From Alphaproteobacteria bacterium (lineage in GTDB: Bacteria > Pseudomonadota > Alphaproteobacteria > Micropepsales > Micropepsaceae): 64,000 nt of DNA. Location: contig JAATGP010000069.1 in the NCBI GenBank assembly GCA_015654635.1, positions 1 to 64,000 of the forward strand, given 5' to 3'. A model generated the notes under the pieces. That model was not told the DNA's origin and did no database searches. It was given only the letters and a program-made list of their open reading frames with translations. Below, one piece after another: positions 31,514-40,614 of this stretch. Each line of letters starts with the position of its first letter. Within the stretch, counting starts at the first letter, position 1. The translations under genes and the position numbers were made by a program.

Positions 31514-33064
31514 ATGGCATTCGCCAAAGCGCTGGCAACGGCTCTATTTCTTGCTGCCGCATCGGCCTCTGCCGCCCCACTGGCGACGCTGACGATTCAT
31601 GCCGATCGGCCGGGCGCCGTCATAAACAAAAACGTCTACGGACAATTCTCCGAGCATCTTGGTAGCGGCATCTATGGCGGCATTTATGTTGGTGAGCATT
31701 CCCCCATCCCCAACACCAAAGGTATGCGCAACGACGTTATCGCCGCCCTCAAAGAGCTGAAGGTGCCGCTGGTGCGCTGGCCGGGCGGCTGTTATGCCGA
31801 CGAATACCATTGGCGCGATGGCATCGGCCCCAAGCGTATCACGCGCGTCAATACCAATTGGGGTGGGGTGCCGGAAAGCAATGCCTTCGGCACCCATGAG
31901 TTTTTCGAATTTGCCGAACAAATCGGCGCCGAAGCATATGTCAATGCCAATATGGGCAGCGGCACGCCCGCCGAAGCTGCGCAATGGCTCGAATATATGA
32001 CAGGCGATCAGGACACCACGCTTGTCAAAGAACGCAAAGCCAATGGCCGCGACAAGCCCTTCAAGGTAGCAATCTATGCCATCGGCAATGAGAGTTGGGG
32101 CTGCGGTGGCAATATGCGGCCCGAATATTACGCCGATCTCTATAATCAGTATGCGTCCTTCGTGAAGACCATACAGACCCCACGGCCCGAGATGCTCGCG
32201 GTGGGCGATTCCGATGGCAAAACCGATTTCACTGCCACGTTGCTCGCAAATGCGCGCGCCCCGCTGGATGCGGTTTCGCTGCATTATTACACGATCCTGG
32301 GCCCCAAATGGGAAGACAAGGACACCGCCACCGGTTTCAGCGAATCCGGCTGGATCAACATCCTGGCCAACACGCTCAAGATCGAAGACTTCATCAAAAG
32401 CCACGACGCACTGATGACGGCGCTGGAAAAGAAGCTCGATAAGCCGCGCAAGATCGGTCTTTACATCGACGAATGGGGTACTTGGTACAAGCCCGATCCC
32501 GGCTCCAATCCCGGCTTTCTGGTGCAGCAGAACAGCTTGCGCGATGGGCTCGTGGCGGCGGCGAATTTCAACATCTTCCACAAATACGCTGACCGCGTGC
32601 GCATGACCTCCATCGCTCAGACTATCAATGTGCTGCAGGCCATGATCCTGACCGATGGTCCGAAGATGCTGCTGACGCCGACCTATCACGTCTTTCACAT
32701 GTATAGGCCGTTCCAGGGTGCCACTTCACTGCCGCTCGAGATCAAGACCCAGGCCTACAATTACGGCAAATGGTCGGTGCCGCAGGTCAGCGCTTCCGCT
32801 GCCAGGATCAAAGACGGCAAGATCGTGATCGGCCTTGCCAATCTCGATCCGCATCAAGCCGCTGATGTCTCTGCGCTTCTCGCTGGCGCCACGTTTTTCT
32901 CCGTCTCGGGTGAAATCCTCACCGCCGACGCCATGGATGCACACAACACTTTCGATGCCCCCAACACTGTCTATCCGGTGGCCTTCACAGGGGCCAGCCT
33001 CTCCGGCGGTAAGCTCAGCCTGACCCTGCCGCCGAAAAGCGTGGTCGTGCTGACGCTGCAGTAA
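31514..33064 (+). CDS. alpha-L-arabinofuranosidase (GH51), exported
   Basis: ADRPGAVINKNVYGQFSEHLG, LVRWPGGCYADEYHWRDGIGP, YAIGNESWGCGG, IGLYIDEWGTWY. Confidence 0.93.
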   Translation: MAFAKALATALFLAAASASAAPLATLTIHADRPGAVINKNVYGQFSEHLGSGIYGGIYVGEHSPIPNTKGMRNDVIAALKELKVPLVRWPGGCYADEYHWRDGIGPKRITRVNTNWGGVPESNAFGTHEFFEFAEQIGAEAYVNANMGSGTPAEAAQWLEYMTGDQDTTLVKERKANGRDKPFKVAIYAIGNESWGCGGNMRPEYYADLYNQYASFVKTIQTPRPEMLAVGDSDGKTDFTATLLANARAPLDAVSLHYYTILGPKWEDKDTATGFSESGWINILANTLKIEDFIKSHDALMTALEKKLDKPRKIGLYIDEWGTWYKPDPGSNPGFLVQQNSLRDGLVAAANFNIFHKYADRVRMTSIAQTINVLQAMILTDGPKMLLTPTYHVFHMYRPFQGATSLPLEIKTQAYNYGKWSVPQVSASAARIKDGKIVIGLANLDPHQAADVSALLAGATFFSVSGEILTADAMDAHNTFDAPNTVYPVAFTGASLSGGKLSLTLPPKSVVVLTLQ

Positions 33065-33072
33065 CTGCCCCG

Positions 33073-34182
33073 TTATTCGGTGCGGAACAAGAGCACGGTT
33101 TCGCTATGGAAGGTCTCGCCGGGCCGCAGCACCGTCGAGGGGAAATTGGCGTGGTTGGGGGAGTCGGGGAAGTGCTGCGTTTCGAGGGCGACGCCGATAG
33201 GGTGCCCCGAGCTTGCACTATTCATGATGTTGCCGGAATAAAACTGCAGCCCGGGCTCTTCCGTGCGCACGATCAGCACCCGCCCGCTCACCGGATCGGA
33301 AAGAACCGCCGCCCCGGTCATGCCCCCGGCCTTGGGCTTGTTCAGCACCCAATTAAGATCATAGCCTTTGGTGAGGGCCATTTGCGCATCGGCCTCTTTG
33401 AGGCGGGCACCAATCCCGGTGGCGGTACGAAAATCAAACGGTGTGCCCGCGACGGGCTTGATCTCGCCGGTCGGAATCAGCGTGCCATCCACCGGCGTGT
33501 ACCGGTCGGCATTGATCGACAGCAGATTGCCGGTGATCGGCGTTTCGGGATTGCCCGAAAGATTGAAATAGCTGTGATTGGTGAAATTGATCACCGTCGG
33601 TTTGGTCGCCGTCGCCTCATAGCCGATGCTGAGCGCATTGTCCTGCCGTAGCTGATAGGTCACGGTCAGCGTCACCGTACCGGGAAAACCTTCTTCGCCA
33701 TCGGCGCTGACATAGGTCAGTTTCACGCCATTTCTGCCGGACAGGCGCTCCGCCGTCCATAACCGCTTGTGGAAGCCTTTGATGCCGCCATGCAGAGTGT
33801 TGAGCCCGCTATTGATCGGCAGTTGATAGGTCTTGCCATCCAGTGTGAAGCGGCCCGCGGCAATGCGATTGGCGTAGCGTCCAATGGTGGCGCCGTAATA
33901 CGATCCGCTCTGCTCATAGGCCTCAGCATTATCGAAGCCGAGCACGATATTGGTGAGCCTTCCCGCGCGGTCCGGCGCTTTCAGCGACACCAGCACCGCG
34001 CCAAAGCACGAGATGCGCGCTTCCAGACCGTTGTTGTTGGTCAAGGTGTAGATTTCCACCTGCTGACCGTCCGCCGTGGTTCCGAAATTGGCCTTTTCCA
34101 CCGCTGCTTGGGCTGCCAAGCTCAGCACGATTGCGGCGAACACGCAAAGGCCCGCCCGGCGTATCATCTGTTCGGTAAACAT
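33073..34182 (-). CDS. galM: aldose 1-epimerase (galactose mutarotase), exported
   Basis: LTNIVLGFDNAEAYEQSGSYYGATIGRYANRIAAGRFTLDGKTYQLPIN, NFTNHSYFNLSG. Confidence 0.92.
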   Translation of the reverse strand: MFTEQMIRRAGLCVFAAIVLSLAAQAAVEKANFGTTADGQQVEIYTLTNNNGLEARISCFGAVLVSLKAPDRAGRLTNIVLGFDNAEAYEQSGSYYGATIGRYANRIAAGRFTLDGKTYQLPINSGLNTLHGGIKGFHKRLWTAERLSGRNGVKLTYVSADGEEGFPGTVTLTVTYQLRQDNALSIGYEATATKPTVINFTNHSYFNLSGNPETPITGNLLSINADRYTPVDGTLIPTGEIKPVAGTPFDFRTATGIGARLKEADAQMALTKGYDLNWVLNKPKAGGMTGAAVLSDPVSGRVLIVRTEEPGLQFYSGNIMNSASSGHPIGVALETQHFPDSPNHANFPSTVLRPGETFHSETVLLFRTE

Positions 34183-34307
34183 GCTGATCCCATCCCCGTT
34201 TTGTCCCGCTGCTGCGGCGCCTTTGCGAGCATATTAGGTCGGACAAAACCCAATTCAATCTTTATGCTGGCGCTCTCGATTGCCTATCCTTCGCAGGGTC
34301 TTTGACG

Positions 34308-35600
34308 ATGACAGCCTCCGCCGACCATCTTCTTGCTTTTTTGAACAAGGCGCCGTCGCCCTATCATGCGGTGGTCGAATCCGCAGACCTGCTCATGGCC
34401 GCCGGTTTTCGCGAATTGCATGAAGCCGGGCGCTGGCAGCTCGAGGCGGGCAAAGGCTACTTCGTCATCCGCGGCGGCAAGACCATCGTCGCTTGGCGCC
34501 AAGGTACTGGCGTTGCGGCGGAGGAGGGTTTCCGCATCGTCGTTGCCCATACCGACAGCCCCACGCTGAAGCTGCGCCCGCGCCCGGATATGAAGGCCCG
34601 CAGCCTTCGCTATCTCACGACCGAAATTTATGGCGGCCCGCTGTTGTATAGCTGGATGGATCGCGATCTGAAACTCTCCGGCGCGCTTTACTGCGGCGAC
34701 ACCGCCATCACCCGCGTGCTCATCTCACTCGACCAATTGCCGGTACGCGCCGTCTCGCTCGCCATTCATCTGCGCCAGGACAAAGCCAGCGACAGCTACA
34801 GCTTTGACCGCGAGAAGGATTTCGCCCTCGTCATCGGCGATGGCGAGGCGAGCGGTCTCGAACTCATTGCCGAAGCCGCGAAAGCCCAATTGGGCCGCGA
34901 TCCCGGTCCCATTCTCAGCCTCGATCTGGAAGCATCGGATGCCGATCCCGCCCGCCGCATCGGCGCGGGCGGCTCTCTCATCAGCGCTCCCCGCCTCGAC
35001 AATCTTTTCAGTTGCTATACGGCGCTGGCAGCGCTTCTGACCGCGCCCGATGCCGCGCCGTGGACGCAAGTGGTGGCGCTTTATGATTCCGAGGAGATCG
35101 GCAGCCAAACCTACACCGGCGCGCGCTCCAACACGGTGGATGGCATCCTCCACCGGCTCGTTGATGCCACGGCCGAAGAAGATGTCTGGCGTGCCAAGGC
35201 CCGCTCCATCGTGGTCAGCGCCGATATGGCCCATGGCGAGCATCCGGGCTTCATCAGCGCCACCGATCCCGGCCATGTGCCGGAGCTGAACAAAGGCCTC
35301 GCGCTCAAGAGCGGTTCGATGGGCAATTATGCCATCGGGCCCGGCGCCGAGGCATGGTTCTCGCTCATCTGCCAGAAAGCGGGCGTGCCGCTGCAGCGCT
35401 TCCGCTATCGCTGCGATCATGGCCGCGGCAGCTCGATTGGCCCCATCATGACCACCAATCTCGGTATCAGCGGTATCGATGTCGGCTCGCCCATGCTGGC
35501 GATGCATTCGGCGCGCGAACTGGCCGGTGCCGCCGATGTCGCCCTCACCACCGCCGCTTTCACCGCCTTCTTCGCGACGGAAGAGCCCTTGCCGGTTTAG
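34308..35600 (+). CDS. apeB: M18 family aminopeptidase
   Basis: SPYHAVVESADLL, VVAHTDSPTLKLRPRPD, LYDSEEIGSQTYTGARSN, SADMAHGEHPGF. Confidence 0.93.
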   Translation: MTASADHLLAFLNKAPSPYHAVVESADLLMAAGFRELHEAGRWQLEAGKGYFVIRGGKTIVAWRQGTGVAAEEGFRIVVAHTDSPTLKLRPRPDMKARSLRYLTTEIYGGPLLYSWMDRDLKLSGALYCGDTAITRVLISLDQLPVRAVSLAIHLRQDKASDSYSFDREKDFALVIGDGEASGLELIAEAAKAQLGRDPGPILSLDLEASDADPARRIGAGGSLISAPRLDNLFSCYTALAALLTAPDAAPWTQVVALYDSEEIGSQTYTGARSNTVDGILHRLVDATAEEDVWRAKARSIVVSADMAHGEHPGFISATDPGHVPELNKGLALKSGSMGNYAIGPGAEAWFSLICQKAGVPLQRFRYRCDHGRGSSIGPIMTTNLGISGIDVGSPMLAMHSARELAGAADVALTTAAFTAFFATEEPLPV

Positions 35601-36048
35601 CGTGAAAGCCTTTCGCTCGAACCCAGAAGTTGGTGCCGCAGTGGTGCAAACCGCAAGCGCTTGATCATTGTTTGTACGAATCCGGGAGAGAAGAGGAGGG
35701 CAGAGGGTCCGCGCCGGGATGGGATAGAGAAAGGGGAGTTTCGTTTTTTGAGGTTCAATTCCCCGATTCCAGCCTTATCCCTTTGAATGCGCGCGATTTT
35801 CGCTGGAAAATTAACCACCTCGCCAAACCAGGGCGCAGCGAGCGGTGCGAGGCGCCTGCGCAAACGTCGTTTCACCAAGTCAAAGAGCTCACCAAAGATG
35901 GGGAGCGCAGCGGATAGGTTCAAGGGGGAGCGTCCGCTTTGGGCCAATACTCATCCAATGCAATCCCACTCAGGGGAGCAATTCAAAGGCGGACTTTCGC
36001 ACCGAATTTCTGCACCAGATAAGTCGCTGATTTTCCTCTCACCGTTTT

Positions 36049-36078
36049 GTGGTGCATAATTCTTGAATTACGCACCAC
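36049..36078. repeat. inverted repeat GTGGTGCATAATT-cttg-AATTACGCACCAC
   Basis: 12 of 13 positions of the two arms are complementary. Confidence 0.55.
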
Positions 36079-36199
36079 GTCGAATGCCCGGAATTGGTTG
36101 TTGCCAGCATCTCTCCCCGGACTGACGAATGGCGACAAGTGGCGTAACGCAACCTCGAAGCGCTGCGTGCTTCGACCCGTGCGGGTGACCGGCGTGGCG

Positions 36200-36279
36200 T
36201 AGCTGGACGGAGGGGATGTCGCCTCACCACCGCTGCCTGTACGGCCTTCTTCGCAGCGGCGGGGCCGTTGCTGGGTTAG
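36200..36279 (+). pseudogene. diverged duplicate of the 3' end of the upstream M18 aminopeptidase gene
   Basis: GATGTCGCC-TCACCACCGCTGCCTGTACGGCCTTCTTCGC...GCCGTTGCTGGGTTAGGCGTG aligns with apeB 35517-35604 with a 1-nt frameshift. Confidence 0.65.
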
Positions 36280-36308
36280 GCGTGGTTGTCTTCGGCATTA
36301 TCCGAAAT

Positions 36309-36525
36309 TGTCATCCCCGGCCGAATGATCCGAGCGCAAGCGAGGAGCATGAGGGAAAGGGGACCCAGGTTTGGACGGCCAGACAATATATTGTAGGACC
36401 AGCAGGAACTGCGCACGACTGTCAGCATAGTGCGTGTGTTTCCACCTGGGTCCCGCCATTACGCTGTCGCTATGGCACCCCTCGTTCCGCTCACTTGCGT
36501 TCGCGGCTCTTGGCCGGGGATGACA
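36309..36525. repeat. about 217-bp inverted-repeat element (TGTCATCCCCGGCC ... GGCCGGGGATGACA) with inner arms GGGACCCAGGT/ACCTGGGTCCC
   Basis: Outer 14-bp arms 36309-36322 / 36512-36525; inner 11-bp arms 36360-36370 / 36444-36454; central ACAATATATTGT palindrome 36383-36394. Confidence 0.75.
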
Positions 36526-36557
36526 ACTGTGGTTGCGTGGGGCGATCGCAACCGGCT

Positions 36558-37763
36558 CTACCGCTTAATCGCCAAGACCGCGTTGTGGCCGCCGAAGGCG
36601 AAGGAGTTGGAGATCGCGACCTTCACCTTCGCGTCCCGTGCTGTGTTGGGCACGTAGTCGAGGTCGCAGGCCGGATCGGGTTCCTGATAATTGGCCGTAG
36701 GCGGAATAAAGCCGCCTTGCATCGCCACCAGTGTGGCCGCCAATTCCAGCGCGCCGGCCCCGCCCAAAGCGTGGCCATGCATGGATTTGGTGGAAGAGAC
36801 GGGAATCTTTTTTGCGGCCTCGCCGAACACGGCATGAATGGCTTTGGTCTCGGTGGCATCATTGGCATAGGTGCCGGTGCCGTGGGCATTGATGTAATCG
36901 ACATCGCCCGGATTGAGCCCGGCATCGTCGAGGCAAGCCTGGATTGCCGCGCCCGCTCCGCTGACCGAAGGCAGCACAATATCGGCAGCGTCCGAACTCA
37001 TGCCGAAGCCGATGATCTCACCCAGAATCTCGGCGCCGCGCGCCTGGGCCCGTTCCAAGGTTTCGAGCACGAAAATACCGGCACCTTCCGCCAGCACCAT
37101 GCCGGCGCGGCCTTTGGAGAAGGGGCGGCAGGTGTCGGGCGCCATCACCCGCAAGGCTTCCCAGGCTTTGAAGCTGCCATAGCAGAATATCGCTTCCGTC
37201 CCGCCGGTCACCGCCGCCTCGACCATGCCCGAGCGCACCATCTGATAAGCAAGGCCGATGGCGTGATTGGAGGAGGCGCAAGCGCTCGCCACGGTAAAGG
37301 ACGGCCCGGTGATGCCGTGTTCCATGGTGATATGGCTCATGGCGGCGGAGATCATCAGCTTGGGAACGGTCAAGGGGTGGGCTCGGCGCGCCCCTTCGGC
37401 ATAGATGCGATGAAAACTCTCATCCAGGGTCTGCATACCGCCGACACCGGCGCCGATAATGGTGGCGGTCTTGACCCCCAACCCGTCGCGAAAGGCAAGG
37501 CCGCTTTGGGCCACGGCTTGGCGCGATGCCAGAACGGCCAGCTGCGCACAACGGTCCATCAGCCCCAGCTGCTTATCCGTGAAATGGGCCGCGGGATCGT
37601 AATTTTTGACCTCGGCGCCGATCTTGATGAGGAGGCCGTCATGGGGCACCGATTGTATCGGCCCAATACCACTTGCGCCCTTCGCCAAGCTTTCGCGCAT
37701 CTCATCAGCATTGTTGCCGAGCGGCGAGACAATCCCCATGCCCGTGATGACGACGCGATTCAT
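36558..37763 (-). CDS. beta-ketoacyl-ACP synthase II-type (FabF/NodE-like)
   Basis: MNRVVITGMGIVSPLGNNADE, active site ASACASSNHAIG, NAHGTGTYANDATE, STKSMHGHALGGAGA. Confidence 0.92.
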   Translation of the reverse strand: MNRVVITGMGIVSPLGNNADEMRESLAKGASGIGPIQSVPHDGLLIKIGAEVKNYDPAAHFTDKQLGLMDRCAQLAVLASRQAVAQSGLAFRDGLGVKTATIIGAGVGGMQTLDESFHRIYAEGARRAHPLTVPKLMISAAMSHITMEHGITGPSFTVASACASSNHAIGLAYQMVRSGMVEAAVTGGTEAIFCYGSFKAWEALRVMAPDTCRPFSKGRAGMVLAEGAGIFVLETLERAQARGAEILGEIIGFGMSSDAADIVLPSVSGAGAAIQACLDDAGLNPGDVDYINAHGTGTYANDATETKAIHAVFGEAAKKIPVSSTKSMHGHALGGAGALELAATLVAMQGGFIPPTANYQEPDPACDLDYVPNTARDAKVKVAISNSFAFGGHNAVLAIKR

Positions 37764-37776
37764 GCGGCTATGTCTT

Positions 37777-38055
37777 TCAAGGCGAGTCAGGCCGTGGCGG
37801 GTGCTGCTCAGCGACCAGCTTGTTAACGGCCACAACGATCTCGCCCACGGATTTGAACGAGATCCCGGCGGTGTCCTGATCGCTGGGCGAATAGGGCACT
37901 TGAATATCGAATTTCTCTTCGATGGCGAAGACGAGTTCGACCACGTCGATGGACTGCAGGTCGAGGTCGGTCAGCAGGACGTCCGCCGTCAAGGCCGAGG
38001 GCTCCACCTTGGCTTGCTTGGCGACAATCTCGAAAATGTCCCTTTCGTCGATCAT
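37777..38055 (-). CDS. acyl carrier protein (dedicated paralogue)
   Basis: 92 aa, LLTDLDLQSIDVVELVFAIEEKFDIQVP (phosphopantetheine Ser in DLxS); next to KAS. Confidence 0.88.
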   Translation of the reverse strand: MIDERDIFEIVAKQAKVEPSALTADVLLTDLDLQSIDVVELVFAIEEKFDIQVPYSPSDQDTAGISFKSVGEIVVAVNKLVAEQHPPRPDSP

Positions 38056-38221
38056 GAGCTGGCGTCCCCGGCGGTGGGGCTGCGCGCAGGCAGCCCGAAA
38101 GGCGTTTTGGTTCTAACGGCCTCATTCTTAATGGGAAAACCCCATCCGAACCAAGCCCCAATGGGGGCTGGCTGGCGGATTTGCTGGGCATGAACCTTCA
38201 CCCGGCCGCGCTTTGCGCCGG

Positions 38222-39469
38222 TTAAGGCGCTTCCTGGGTGATTCGGAACATTTCTTCCTGCAATCGGCGGGCATGTTTACGGGAGTCAAAGTCCCGTTCG
38301 ATGCGCGCTCGTGCCGCAGCGCCGTGGCGCTCGCGCAGTGCCGAATCGCGGAAATAGGCCAGGCACCCCTCTGCCAGCCCCTCGATGTCCGGGGGATTGC
38401 CGCTGTAAAGCCGCCCTTCGGTTCCGTCCGCCACCATTTCGGCGATGCCGCCCATGGCAAAAGCGAGGATGGCTTTGCCCATCGCCATGGCTTCCATCAC
38501 GGCGCGCGGCAGCGGGTCTTCATAGATGCTGGGGACCACGGCAACATCGAAATCGGCGACATAGGCTCTGGGATCGGCACGAAAACCGATGAACTGAACG
38601 AAACCTCTCAGGCCCAGCGCCTCCGCCAGGGTCTGGCACTCCGCCCGGTGGTCGGGGTGCATATCCTGCGGTGTGTCGCCGAGCACGATAAAGCGGCAAC
38701 GCGAGCGCTCTTCTTCGCTCAGCTTGCTATGGACGATCTTGGCGGCGCGGACCATTTCGATATAGCCCTTGCGCGGCACGATGCGGCCATGGCTGCCGAA
38801 GATCACGGTGTCCGCAGAGCACTTCAGTTCGCGCCGCAACGCGGGTTTGACGCCGCGCCCATCGAATTCCTCGATATCGAGTGCGGTCTGGATGGCACGC
38901 ACCTTGTCCCGGCAATGATCGAATTGCGGCTCACAGGGCTTGGAAACACAAATGATCAGCTTCACATATTTGCCCGCAGCCAGGCGCCGATGCAGTCCGC
39001 GGATGGCGGGCGCCACGGAGGGGTAGAGCACATGCCAGATGGCGGGAACGCCGGTTACGGCTGCCAAGGCTCCGCCCAGAAATCCAGCCGCGGTGCCATT
39101 GCAGAAGATGAGATCGTATTTCTCGCGTCTTATGCGCCGCCACAGCCGCACAAAGCCAGCCGTTGCCCGCCCGATATTGCCCGCCAGACGCGCCAATTTG
39201 AGGGGCAGGGGCGCGGCAAAATCCTCGCGCTCCATCGGCCGCGACAAAGGCTCGAAGGGATGCTCGATCAGGCCCGCCTCATGGAACAGCACTTCGGCGG
39301 CACCGGCTGCGATCAGCCGCTTGCTGACGATGCCTTCGCGCGGGATCAAGATGGTGCGGTGAACCAGCGTGGGATCGAGGAATTTGGTGATGTAAAGAAT
39401 GGTCCGCCCCGGGCCGCCATTGCGCGAGGTGTCGTTGATGAACAGAACGCGCAAAGGCTTGGATGGCAT
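38222..39469 (-). CDS. glycosyltransferase family 4
   Basis: RVLFINDTSRNGGPGRTILYI, GRIVPRKGYIEMVRA, VVPSIYEDPLPRAVMEAMAMGKAILAFAMGGIAEMV. Confidence 0.88.
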   Translation of the reverse strand: MPSKPLRVLFINDTSRNGGPGRTILYITKFLDPTLVHRTILIPREGIVSKRLIAAGAAEVLFHEAGLIEHPFEPLSRPMEREDFAAPLPLKLARLAGNIGRATAGFVRLWRRIRREKYDLIFCNGTAAGFLGGALAAVTGVPAIWHVLYPSVAPAIRGLHRRLAAGKYVKLIICVSKPCEPQFDHCRDKVRAIQTALDIEEFDGRGVKPALRRELKCSADTVIFGSHGRIVPRKGYIEMVRAAKIVHSKLSEEERSRCRFIVLGDTPQDMHPDHRAECQTLAEALGLRGFVQFIGFRADPRAYVADFDVAVVPSIYEDPLPRAVMEAMAMGKAILAFAMGGIAEMVADGTEGRLYSGNPPDIEGLAEGCLAYFRDSALRERHGAAARARIERDFDSRKHARRLQEEMFRITQEAP

Positions 39470-39501
39470 AGCGGGATCACGCTGGTTGAATATGGCAAGC
39501 G

Positions 39502-40614
39502 CTAGAGCGCTGCAGGAGCGGGCTCGATCAGGGCGCTATAAACGAGCCCGTAGCGTTTGCACATAGTGTCGATATCGAAGCGGCTTTCCACCCAAGTGCG
39601 GGCGGCATGGCCATAGCGTTCGGCAAGATCACGGCGCGCCCCGGCTTGGCGAAGCGCGGCCGCCCAGCTCTCGGTCGTATCGTCCCGTACCAGCCAGCCG
39701 GTCTTTTGATCCTGCACCACTTCGGGCATGCCGCCACCGGCAAAGCCCAGCGTCGGCCTCGCCATCGCCGCACCTTCCAGCACCGCGAGAGGCAGGCCCT
39801 CGGCGCGGGTGGTGTTGAGAAGCGCATCACAGCCAGCAATCGCCGCCCGCGGATCGGACAAATGACCGAGAAAATGCACGCGGGACTCCAGCCCATGGCG
39901 GCGCACCAGCGCCTCCAGCATGCTGCGTTCGCCGCCGTCGCCGACGATGTTCAGATGCACATCTTGGGTCCTTGCCATCGCCGCAATGGCGATTGGCAGC
40001 CGCTTGACCGGGTTCAGGCGCCCCACTGCCGCGAAAGTGAAGGGGCCGCTTTCAGGCGGCGGTACAGGCGCAAAGCGCGCCATGTCGATGCCGTTGAGAA
40101 CGACCTCAATTTTTTCCGCCGCCTCTGGCGCCACGCGCATCACGAAGTCTGCAACATAGCGGCTGACGGCCGCGATGCGGCTGGTGTGTCGCAGCGCCCA
40201 GTGACGATAGAGCCCGCAACTGGGATCGCGGTAATGGCGGGTGCCATGTTCGGTGCGCAGCACCGGCAGCCCCAGGCGCAATCCGGTTCGCACCGCCAAG
40301 AGGTGTGAGCCATAGGTATGGGCATGTAGAAGACTGGCCTTCTCTTCCTGTGCCACCCGCGCCAGCCAAGCAATGTCCCAAGGCCCTAGACTGCGTGTCA
40401 GCGTGGCGAGCGGATTTTCCCGCACCGGCCCCCTATCGCGCAGCGCCAAACCCGCTTCGACAAATAACGCCCGCAGCTTCGGGTTCGGCGTCATCACCGC
40501 CACCGCATGCTCTGCCCCGGAAAGCGCGGGGCGGCTGGCGAGATTGACCAGGAATTGCTCCGCGCCGCCCACCGCCCCCGCCACAACAACGTGCAAAACC
40601 TTGGGCCGCGACAT
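39502..40614 (-). CDS. glycosyltransferase family 4
   Basis: KVLHVVVAGAVGGAEQFLVNLA, VGRLNPVKRLPIAIAAMA, TTRAEGLPLAVLEGAAMARPTLGFAGGGMPEVV; start MSRPK at 40614. Confidence 0.88.
   Translation of the reverse strand: MSRPKVLHVVVAGAVGGAEQFLVNLASRPALSGAEHAVAVMTPNPKLRALFVEAGLALRDRGPVRENPLATLTRSLGPWDIAWLARVAQEEKASLLHAHTYGSHLLAVRTGLRLGLPVLRTEHGTRHYRDPSCGLYRHWALRHTSRIAAVSRYVADFVMRVAPEAAEKIEVVLNGIDMARFAPVPPPESGPFTFAAVGRLNPVKRLPIAIAAMARTQDVHLNIVGDGGERSMLEALVRRHGLESRVHFLGHLSDPRAAIAGCDALLNTTRAEGLPLAVLEGAAMARPTLGFAGGGMPEVVQDQKTGWLVRDDTTESWAAALRQAGARRDLAERYGHAARTWVESRFDIDTMCKRYGLVYSALIEPAPAAL

Noticed and set aside
35597-35947. 116-aa minus-strand ORF in the apeB downstream region
   Set aside because: Arg/Leu/Pro-rich translation typical of intergenic repeat DNA; no start context or motif. 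Treated as part of the decayed block.
36216-37826. 536-aa plus-strand ORF opposite KAS II
   Set aside because: Antisense shadow; its 5' part runs through the repeat element and apeB remnant.
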